Shown here piece by piece: positions 13,166 through 25,100 of a DNA stretch of 64,000 nucleotides. The notes below the pieces were generated by a model. It was given only the letters and a program-made list of their open reading frames with translations. It made no database searches and was not told the DNA's origin. This DNA comes from Lingula anatina (taxonomy: Eukaryota > Brachiopoda > Lingulata > Lingulida > Lingulidae), in NCBI RefSeq assembly GCF_001039355.2, contig NW_019774469.1, positions 337,484 through 401,483 of the forward strand. The letters run 5' to 3'. The position numbers and the translations under genes are program-made. Position 1 is the stretch's first letter; every line of letters starts with the position of its first letter.

Positions 13166-16100
13166 AACTATCTTTGAATGTCGAAACTGATTCGTTAACC
13201 AATAATATGCATTGAAAATCGTCATTTACCCCAGGAAAATCCTTTTTTTTTACCAAAATGAACAGTTTTGTCTCTTTAAAGCCGCGCATGTATAGAACAG
13301 GTGAACCACAGGCATGAATTGAAATCAATATAAAACCGAATAAGGTGTGTCCGACGTTGCTCCAAGAATTACAACGGGACTGTCACGACTACATCAGGGT
13401 TAATTGCACTCTCTTTACAAAAAATATTGAATACATGTATAAAATACAGAGTCAGGCTGAGGATGGGTTTGTTAAATTTTTTAACAACACTGTGTTTTCC
13501 CTCCCGCATTTATGACCAAGCACTATGAATATGTGCGACCTTGATCCAACTTTGAAAATAACCTTTTTCCATATGTACGCCCGGTTTAAGATTCGAACTG
13601 ATAGGAACTCCAAGGAGATTTGCTAGTGTCACTTGTTCAATTTTTATACCATCAGTGTTGGGACTATCAGGAACGAGTAGATGTTTTTCTAAACCAAGTA
13701 AACAGTTCAACGTTTTTGAGGATTAATTGGTATGCTTTTCTGCTTTCTACACGTACGTTAAGCGGTGGGTTTGCTCCCGGTTTTGCTGTTTGTAGTTTGA
13801 AAAACAAATTGAGAGGGGAGTATACATGTACACGATCATTGTTTTCCATTTCAGCCAACGGTTTCCTTTTAACGCAGACAAATGCCTTCGGTCCAAGAGT
13901 AGCTAATGGTGTGCCAGTGGGGAGACCAATCCCTGGCATTAACGATGAAAGAGAATGTTTAGCAGCCTGCATCCAGGACGGCACGTGCGCCGCTGTGGAC
14001 TTCTTCCGGGCCACCACCACGTGCATCATCCAGTCGTCGACCACTATTTGCGTCCCGCCGAGCGTCGGGACTGCTGTCACCGTCTACACTAAGTTCCCGT
14101 GCGGTGAGTTAACCTTATGGCAATAATAGCAACCATATTTCATTTATAAAATTTAGTGAAAATTTCCCTCTTTCTCTAGTATAATGACGACAAAGGATAA
14201 AGCGTTCTAAAAAAATGTGAACGCGTTTTTCACCTATAAGAAATGGCCGAAACGCCATGCTTCAAAGATACTCCATGTCGCATAGACTCTTTTATCATTA
14301 ATAATGCTTATTTCATGTTTTGATAATTAATTTGCTTTTGAAAACAGAGCTTTGAAAAAAATGACCAGTTGTATCAATGCTGTTTCCCGAATCGTACATG
14401 TATGTACATACACAGTTCAGTCTCATGGCACAACGGTGCAAAAATCAACATATATTAATTAATCAACACTACTCACGTATTCTGAAATATGCTTTTGTTC
14501 CCGGTCACCAGGCTTTGACGTCGTGTCCAGGAACGCGCACGTGCCAGGCGGCACCATGCAGCCGAATTTCAGCGGCACGGCTCTCCAGTGTTTACAGCTG
14601 TGCCTTAGCAACCCTCAGTGTCGGGCCGCTGACTACAACCAGGACGGGTCTTGCTGGCTCCACGGGGAAGACACGGCCTGCAACGCGCTGGTCAAGAAAC
14701 CGAACTGCGACCACTACGTGCGAGTGGGAGCGTGTATAGTTGCAGGTGAGTTGAGTGTGCTAGGTGTTCTCCACAGTGTGTTAGTTGTGCCATATGAATT
14801 GTGTTCTACCCTGCTGTAGTACTATGCAGTGTGTCACATAACGCTTTATTGACGTCCGATCACATACGCTCCACCTCCTAGCTGGCTGAATACAGAATTA
14901 CCAGACACGATACGTAAGATGTGAAAACTATGGTGACCCAATTTTTTCGGAGTTCTTTTGCACCTTGATTGTTCTGGTGTGACGGGAAAGGTAAACCTCC
15001 AGGAACCGTATGCGTTCTCCATCACTTTAATTTGTGGCACTCATCCTATCTGCTAACCCCAATACTTTGACTGACCGTAACCTGCAGTGATCATATGCGA
15101 CCCCGGCCTTTCATCCGCAGGACTATCATTCCTATTACTCCGGTGCTTGGCTGTACTTTGAACTTGCTATCATATCATCGTCAGTGTTAAATATTGACTC
15201 GGGCGCCATACATGTACTTTGTCCCTAATTCCATGTCGTCTTCATTGGGACCAGTTCAACAAACGGCCATGTATTCAACACTTAGTCCAACGTACAGTTC
15301 CACTGGTTTTCAACACGTTGCTTCCATGATCGTTTTAGTCCTAGCATCCCCCCCCCCAGGCCTTTGTGCTCCACCCACTAACTGATTATCAAATAAAATC
15401 TTAGTACAAATATCAACGCCACTGTTATTTCAGATACGCCACCTAGGGACTTCGCCTCGGTCAGCCGTAACACTGCTATCCAAGGTGGGGTGCTCCAGCG
15501 AGGTCTTCACGAGCCCCGTCAGTGCCTCCTCTACTGCCAGGTGAACGACAACTGCCGTGCTTACGACTTCAACTTCAGGGACCGGACCTGCTTCCACCAC
15601 GACCAGAACACCGTCTGTAATACCCGGATGTCAGTGCAGCAGGTGATCCACGTGACCAAGTGCACGAGCTGCGCGGGAGGACAGTGCATGCTGCGTGAGT
15701 ATTTGGGAGAAAGAGGGGGTGAAGTTGTGACGTGATGTCCAGTGAGACTTAACGAAGACCAGTCCCTTAGCCAGGGGGTGGTTGGGGGGGGGGCTTGAAA
15801 GAACCACATTTTATTCCAGAGAAAGGTCCATTTTTGGTAAAATATGCTCTAGGTTCACAAAGGTTTCATTGCAAAATGTCCACTTTTTTAAAGAAAGAAC
15901 CCTCCTTTTTGATATTGCTGGCTGCGGGCTTGAAGACGTTCATGGTACCTACAGAATGCTGAAAGTGCTTGGTTCGGGAGATAACGATATCCAGAGAGAG
16001 AGGAGCCTGGTTCAATGGCGGATAGCTCACACCGCATTATTTGAAATGTTGAATGAAGTCTTACGGCTAGCCTGGTTTACACTTTTGGTTTACACTTTTA

Positions 16101-19100
16101 CACCTGGTATACACTTTTCAACTTCCATCAAAGAAATACAGTATCCGTTTTCATTTTCTTGTAGTACAAACACCAACGCCATCAACGGCACCAACAACAT
16201 CCAATACGGTCGCCCCGACAGCAGGGGCAGTGACGAACCCTCCCTTTATCATCGCCTCTGGGTCTGGGATGTCAGGTGAGTATACATGCACACAGTATCC
16301 GCGTGATTGGGACGCGCATGAAGAGTGGGAAATATCCCAAAAATCTGTAAAAGCTGCTTTCTAACTCCAATCCTCCTGAAGTCGATGGTCGTTTCAGAAT
16401 ATTACTTCGACACAAACTATCACTCTCATATTAAACTTTGAGTCTATTGTGACGAAAGTTAAATCACTAGTTGATCAGTCACGTATGTGGCGCCTGTTTT
16501 ATAACAAAATGATATAGGGATAGGTTTTAAACCAATCCTTACCTTATCCAAGCCGACTGCTGTTGCTTTATCTTGGACAAAAAGGCGAACTTACCGCATG
16601 TAAAATTAAGACCAATTCCTGGTCTCAGTTCTTTTTCTCTGTTTTGTAACTCGTGTTTCTCCCTTGGTGTCCAATGTAACATATGTCTTCAACTCTTCCT
16701 TTTCATTTCTCAGTAACTCAAGGCGTTCACATAATCGGTGGAATCCTGCAGCCAACAATCCGAAACTTCACAATGTGTGCGACCACGTGCCTCAGTTTCT
16801 CTGTTGAAAGTTGCCCAGGCTTCGACTTCAACGCCGCCCAGCGGGCGTGCTTCTTCCACACCAACACCACCATCTGTAACGACCTGGTGGCCAAGCCGTC
16901 CTGCACTAACTACCGGAGGGTACCCTGTGGATCGGGTGAGATGTTCAAACTGAAAGACATTCCTAAGACTGGAAGAGGAATTGTAGGGTTGATCTTGATA
17001 CTGTTACGGTTTTCTTTTGTCCGTCCATGTTAAACCAATGGTAATACTGTATGAGTTACTGTTTCTAATAAGATGCCCGGTTTTAAATCATTTCTGTATG
17101 TGATGGCGGGTTCGAGCTCACTTATGATGCATATTCACTCGATGTATTAATGATTTCTCAGTGTTTTCGTTGTTATTCCAGGCAGCGGAGGGACGGGACA
17201 AGGCTGTAAGTATGATTTGATTTCAACAGAACCTGATTATTAAAAAGATTTTCCCACTAGGACCGATTTTTTATATCATTGTCGCATTGATAATCAAGAG
17301 CATTGTCCGGCCTTTTCGTTTTCTTCAAACCCACCTTTTATATACTTTGCTCTATTCTAACCGTAATACAAAGGAAACCGCTGGTGAAATTATCAATCAA
17401 AATAACTACTTTATTATAAACACACACTGGACAATAGAAGTGTCACCCCCTGAGTCAAAGTAATCAAAGTTATTAACCTGAAGAGGTGGGAAATAAGCAA
17501 TGTCAGAATATCGTTACAGTTGAATTGTTCAGTCAGAACCGTTTCTTTTATGAAATTTGATGTCAATTAAATGATACCAGGAACATATCATTCCACAGTC
17601 ATTTATCTCCCCCAAAGTGTTGGTTCAGTAGGGGTGACACTTCTATTGTCTAGTGTGTGTACACGAAGATAAATGTAAAAATGTGAAATAAATTTTGTTA
17701 TTATTTTTAATATATCTACATGTATTAATTCCTAAAATTCTTAAATGCACGACCTAAAATGTCTGTTTACTTTGCATTATCAGTGAGAGGTGCTCTCGAT
17801 GGCTAGCGTTGTCGTTTCATCTGTAGGACTGCAATGACTATTTGTATTACATATACATCTGTTTATTTATCACATTCTCCCTGTCAATTTTCCCAGTCAC
17901 CCAGAACGTCCACATTATCGGCGGCGTCCTGCAACCCTTACTTCGTGATCTTGCCTCCTGTATGGCCATGTGCTCCCAACTGTCCCTGGAGAGTTGTGGC
18001 GGCTTTGACTACAGCAGTGACCAGCGTGCCTGCTTCTTCCACACTAACCGCACCATCTGCAACAACTTGGTGCCCAAGGTGAGGGTGCTGATAGCTTAGA
18101 ACACATTCAGAACAGCGGAAATATGGTTGACCCACTTGAATGCTTGTTGCGTAATCCCTGTCTGTGTTTAAGGCCACACTTTTTTTATGGTGACATCCTG
18201 CGCGCGCACCGATTTTCGTCCGTTCTCCGAAAAAAATCACCTTTCTACGAAGTATTCACAATGCTTGTGTGGTAAATTTGTGTTTCCCACTGTGTACTGA
18301 CAGCATCCCTTTACTTAAGCAGTATTTTTCTTTTTTGGACTGTTTTTTTTTCGCCCTCTTGCACCGATTTCGGGGTCCCCAGAGGATATCATCCATAAAA
18401 ATAAAAAAGTGTGGCCTAATCGGAAATTAAGCGACAAGCTTTTCAGTTGGTCGCCATATTTGATCCGCGGATCTGTTAGTCCTCTGTTCTCAATGCGCTC
18501 TTAAAGGGATTGATACTGCTTTAAAATGTCGTGAATGTGACGACTTCCAACGTGCACTTGGTGTATGACGGTTAAGAATGTTTCGACAGCAGAGACGCTG
18601 CGTGCTGTGAATCTCGTAGATGTCAGGCCCTTGCATGTCACAACAGTAAGACTATTCATGTTAGTGAAATTTTCAGTGTATACGACTTCCTGAAACCCAA
18701 GGCTCTGTGGGGGCATTGGGTTAAATATTGGAGACAAAATATGAGAATATTAATCTACCAGAGCAAGACGAGAACGGACTTGGATAAAAGAACCCAAAAT
18801 GAATGCCTCCACGGTCAGGAATGTTCAACATAGATTTAATACCACTTATACTATATGCAAATGTCTCCATTCAAAACATTTTCCATTAAAAATCATATCT
18901 ATTTAATAGCCAAACTGCGTCAACTTCCGCCGTCAGTCGTGCAGTGCAGACACGATGACTACGATGACTACGATGCCTACCACTGAGACCCCGAACACCG
19001 CCGTGTCCATGCCCACACCCCCCTCCTTCCCAAACGGTAAGACAGCCTTCTGTGCGTGGAAGGAATAGTGTGAACTGTATTTCTAGATAGTTGAAGACCA

Positions 19101-22100
19101 GGCCTACCCAACTACCAGACTCAGCACTTAAGGATCCTGAATTAACCGGTATATCGGACCACACTACCCGTTTTCAAGGTATGTGTCAGATCGCATTTGG
19201 GAGTATCAGTCAGAACACCGACAGGATGAGCCCACGGTCGTCCTACAAAATTTGTTCAGGGGTATGATACTTCGAAATGCGTAGAAACGCCTTGAAACGG
19301 GTAGGTGGCCCGATATACCGGTTAATTCAGGATCCTTATGTGCCGAGTCTGGTAGTTGGGTAGGCCTGAAGACCACCGCTTTCAATTTCTACTCTAAGCA
19401 GGTGTGGCAGGAAGGGAAGTTCTAGGAATGGACGTCTGGGGTCCCATTTGATAAGTACAGGTTTGGGTTGTTCGGAGTATTGGGGTTAGAATATGGGACG
19501 AATGTCACCTGTACAAAGTAATAGGGAACGAACTACGGTTCCTAGCTGACTACCATTCCTGTCACACCTGGAAAAGTAATATAAAGGGACATGACAATGT
19601 TGTACTTTATTAATTAGATTTTTTTTATATAATACAGTGATAGGTAATAGACGTTGAAGTGTTGTGTGCAAAGACTTTTTTCTAATTCAGCCTTTACTGT
19701 AATAACGTATGCTGAGTACTCTCTATTGACAGTAATTTTTAAATATTTTGAAATAAATTTTTAGATTTAAAAATGTGGTAAGCGTTGTGACAGAGGTCAT
19801 GGTGCCTTTGAATTTCTAAAGTAGTGATGCAGAGTATATTGAGTTTCACATATCCCGCAGACTACAATGCAAATTTAGCTTAATCAAGACATTTTTCTTT
19901 ATTTCAGGAATCATACAAGGTAAGAGGTTTTTGAGTTTTGCTGATAGAATATGGAAAAGTTCCGTTATTTGAAAGACAATACTAGGACCGCCATTCGCCT
20001 CTGTTTTGGATGTTTGAAGACGAAACGCATTTCCAATCGCTTGTGGTATTTTACCTTAAACCAACATTTGCTGACGAGGGCCAGCTACGTGCAACGGTGC
20101 CGCCTCTTTCTGAAGGTGTCGGTTCCTGAACCCCAATGACATATATGCAAACTAACGCGTGTCGTGGTTATAGACGACATCAGTCCTATACAATGAACGT
20201 ATCGCGGATATTACTGTCTCCGGAGTCAATGTTGTCACAGGTTTTATCACCTGTATGTTCGAATACGTCTCCTTGTTGTGAAACGGCCGCGTTTGCTGAC
20301 CCTGAAATTACCACTCTTCTCATTTGGGATTCTCAATTTGTTTTTTACCGTTTTAATTTTGAAATTACGTTGCTATTTGAGTCGATGTTCACTTGCTTTG
20401 GTTGGGACAAATATTTTCAATCGTTTTACGATCGCAACTTTAAGAACTGATTTAAGGTAATTGGTGTTGATGATTTGAGGGGGCGTGTGTTTTTTTCTAT
20501 GTGGTATTTCTCTCATCAGTCACAAGAACTGGGTATATTTGGATTGTCACAGAATAAGTTAACACCGGATTCACAAAGGGTTCGCATTTTTATTTTGGTG
20601 AAAGATTCAAATCAAAGTTTTGTTATGTCAAGTTTTGGAAATGTCGTACAATTTTAGTCGTGTGGGGGTATTTCATAGTTTTATATACTCGGGGCGTCGT
20701 TCTCAATGTTGATTTTATGTTTTATTTATAGATTGATTGAAGGATGTTTTATTCATTTATGCCTTCTGTTACTTTGCTTTTATGTACTTTATTTTATGCA
20801 GCAAGCAATGGTTATCACATAAATGGCGGCGTCTTGATCCAAGGCATCAGTGACGCTGCCACGTGCGCGGCCCGCTGTGTGGCCCTCCCCCTCTCCCTCT
20901 GCCAGGCCATTGACTTCAACAGCCGGACGTCCAGGTGTTACTTCCACTCCCCCCGGACAGCCTGTAACACCCTGCTAGCCAAGGCCCACTGTGTCAACTA
21001 CAGGCGGGTCAGGTGTACAGGTGAGGCACGCCTTATTTACCTGTCTGTTCAAATGTTATATCAGGGTAGTACGTGACGTCATGCTGACGTCACATCAATA
21101 ATTAAGGTAAACGGTTCTGACTATTAATGATATTGTCTCCTTTTGTCACAGCGACCATTTGTGTTTGTGTGCTTCAGTGGGGGCCTTATCTATGACCCCA
21201 TTCCCAGAGATTAGATCGATCCAACTAGACCGACCTAACTCCCTGGGGGTTCACGCTAAATAGCTGTCAGGCGAGCGGGCACGAAAGTTAATTACCCCCT
21301 TGCAGTAGGCGGGACGGACATTTAAGCCGGATTATCTGACAGTAATCTAGTGAGACTCCCCACGGGGATAGATCGATCTAAAATCTATGGGAATGCTCCC
21401 TAAACGGTCGCAGTTATCATGACGTAAAAAGATAAAGGTATTTTAATTGTAACACACACACCGTCTAATATCTGAAATATATTAGGATTTTTTTGCTGTT
21501 GCTGATGATAATTGTTGCTGTACTTACTTCAGGATCCTACCAAGCACCTCACCAACCCACCTACAGCCATCGAGTCCACCACGCCCCCGCCAAGCCAGTG
21601 CACCACGCCCCCGCCAAGCCAGTCTACCATCCGGTGGTCATTCATCTACCTGTCCAAAAAACCTACGATGAGAAACAGACCCCAAGCGTGGCTCCCCCGC
21701 ACCAAACCTATCACCAGTCTGTCCCTGCCGTACAACAGGCCCCACAGCCACAGCCACAGCCACAGCCACAGGTCCCAGCCCCGGCGCCTGCGCAGTCGGT
21801 GCAGACAGCTGGTATGCGTTGATATTTTAATTTGATCGATATTTCTATGAAAAAAACTCGAGATTGGTCCATCCGTTGTAATTTGTGTTCTTTTCGGAGA
21901 TTATTGAATGTAAGTAATGGCGTTGTAGTAGCACATAAATGTCAACTCTTGACTTTTCAAATTTGTTCGCGGCAGCTGCATTAAACAAAATCAACAATAC
22001 AGCCTACCTCTTTTCATTCCATGGAAGTCATAATCCCATTATTAACGAAAAAGAAAAAGGAGAGTGCAGATGTTAGAACAGACGTGAGACTCCTAGAATA

Positions 22101-25100
22101 TTACATTGAACAGGAATAAGCTCTGATATATTTTCAGAAAATTTGAAAAATGATTTCGTATCTAAAAGCGTGTTGTTAAAAGGCCATGCTGGTGGCAATC
22201 CTGTCAATGAGCTTTGTGTTTTTCTCATCTAGGTAGTTGCCCGCGTTGCCAGACTGTAGGACAGTTCTCTCCGGGACCCAATCAGAATCAGTTCTGTGTG
22301 TGTGGTGCGGGACTGCTGTCAAATTTGATGACGTGTGCCTCGGGGACGGAATGGTGCCAGCGCGTCGTCACCTGCGTTCACGCTGGATCCTGCGGCGGAG
22401 CTTAAGTCTAACTTCTTCAATTTTACCTGACTGCGTACTGATATAGCAGTGAACAATTAATTTTTCCAAGTTATTTTTATACGTTTCCAACCACCACCAT
22501 TATTAAATCACTTTAATTTTTTTTAATGTGCAAATATTTAGTTCAGTCCTCAGCTATGGACAATGCAGTAGATATGTTGAGAGTGATAGGCCAATTTAAT
22601 GCAGACCTACGCGTGAGAACTTGTTTCTAGTTTAACGCCGAGATGGAGAAGTTATTTAGATTAGATGACAGAATTTGCTCCCAACGGAGAATTATTATAG
22701 TATGTCACTCGCTACTGTGCTTTTACAATCCTCCAATACAATACCTCAGAATTAAAGTGAATTATAAATGTATAATCAACTGGTAATGGGTTCATTTGGA
22801 TTATTATATAATTGTACACTCGAAATCCATGTTACGTGTTTTTGAGAGCTGAAGATGGTTCATTGAAGAATTGTTTTAACTTATCAGTAAAACAACGGCA
22901 ACATCAGTTAGACAAGAGGCTGTAATATCATTTATACTGTTATCCTTTGCCTTACTGTACATCTTAGAACAGATTTAATTTTGAGTATGCAAATACTGAT
23001 TTTTTTACAGACAAATTGCTCGTTTATTTTCTGCAAACATTAAATTCGTAACAGGTTGAAAAAATGGAACAAAAGTCGGCTTGTGACTTAAGAAATGGGA
23101 AATAAGCTTACAAAGGTATGAAGTAATTAAATAAAACCCATTTCAGCGGTTGTTTTCTATGTGTTTTTCCTTCTTGAAAATATTTAATACGGTATTTGGA
23201 GGTTACCAGTAGCAAACCTGTTGTAAATGTTCGGTGTCTTATTATCAGACCTGCACATGCGCACTGTCATAGTATGTAGCTTAAGGCGTGTAGTTAAGGT
23301 GTGGGGCTTGATACTCAGAAAATGCCTTCTAAGGCTAGCTACTTGTGTGATAGCATTTATTTTGTGTTTTGAACATTTTAAATACTGCCTTAAGTTCAGT
23401 TCGTTTGTCAGTGGGTTACTATAAGTGGTACTATAAAATCCCATTCCCAGAGATTGGATCGATCCAACTAGATCGACCTAACTCCCTGGGGGTTCACGCT
23501 AAATAGCTGTCAGCCGAGCGGGCACGAAAGTTAATTACCTCCTTACAGCTTGTAGTAGACGGGACGGACATTTAAGCCGGATTATCTGACAGTAATCTAG
23601 TGAGACTCCCCACGGGGATAGATTGATCTAAAATCTATGGGAATGCGCCCTAAGAGTCAGGCTCCATCCTTGAAGAACATAAATAATAGACAAAATCAGA
23701 GTTGTGAGATGGTAGAGTTTTTTTTTCTGTTTGGTTGCCGTTTACTTCAATTTTTGTTTATCTACGTTATGGCTTCTTTGTGACGAGAAGAAAGAAGTGC
23801 GGCAAAGGATATTTTATGTTACAACTCATTATTTCAAAAAAAAAAAAACATTGATTTTTTATGGGTAACGGCGGTGGTAACAAGCAATTTGTGTCTGGCA
23901 GAGGTTAGAAAGGAACTGGTAAGTTAATACTTTATTACTTTCTTTTTTTTATTCTTTTTACGTTTCTGTATTACAAATATCCTGCGTAGAGCTTTTGCAA
24001 TCTTGAACTGCTAGTTAGACTGCGAAACCGTGGGTGAGGTATTTTGGTATTGGTATGTAAAAAATATTTGTAAACTTACAATATGTGTGCAACATATTAA
24101 GCTACGATCTCATTTCTTTCAGTCAATCCTATGAGTCAAATCCTGGGTGGAGTCTTAGTGGACAATGCAAATAACGTGAGCACGTGTAACCTCATCTGTC
24201 AGCTGACCTCTGTCCACGGGTGCGCAGCCTTTGACTTCAACCACATGACCCGCAGGTGTTTTCTTCACGGTTACAGAACTGCCTGCAATACCATACTGCG
24301 CAATGAGAACGTGACACATTATAGGCGCCAGCTATGCCGTAAGTAAAGACCTGTACTAATAAGTTATATAGGCCCCAGATGGTGTTTTATGCTCGTGGAT
24401 GAGGCGTTGATCAGACTGCAGATAACCCAGTCTGCGGCTTATCCTTTGTTATTGTAGACTTATTATGACACACGCTGACGCAATTTAGACGTTAACTGTG
24501 TGTTTAAGACCAAGGTAAACGACCAACAGACCTTTTATTAATTTATATATCCGAGGAAGTTAAATTTCTTTAACCATTAAAATGTTTACGACGTTGATCT
24601 ACCAGTAAAATTGAAATCGACACTCTTTAAAGTTGGACTTAGTTATCTTAATTCAATCATTTCAGCAAAACATCCAAACAAAGTTACGAAAGCAGCCACT
24701 ACCCGCCACACTTATCCCCCGACAACCACAACTACAACCACAACTACAACCAAGGCACCTCGCACCTATCCCACAATGCACCACGGCTATAACATGGAAA
24801 CTTTACCCACCACGGCCTCCGAGCCTACTAGACCCACTTCACCAAGCACTTATCAAACCCATCCAACAGTGCCGCACACGTATCCAACAGCTCCGCCATC
24901 AACCTCTCCCACAATGCCTCACACCTATCCCACAATGCCTCCAACCTATCCCACAATGCCCCCAACCTATCCTGGCCCGGATGCCAGCCCAGAACCTACG
25001 CCCAAGCACCCGATTTACGCCAGACCCATGCCCGGAATGCAAGAAATGCCAGACATGCCAAAAGCCGAAGAGGGCTACCCAATGCCAATGATGCCAAACA

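Noticed and set aside
13620-14126. 168-codon plus-strand ORF
   Set aside because: Only 13855-14103 is supported (acceptor, donor, module homology); the rest is intron read-through.
15782-16279. 165-codon plus-strand ORF
   Set aside because: It runs through a MITE and intron; only 16165-16275 is a likely exon.
17090-17125. tRNA-like box (GGTTCGAGCTC)
   Set aside because: No matching upstream promoter box and no cloverleaf pairing seen.
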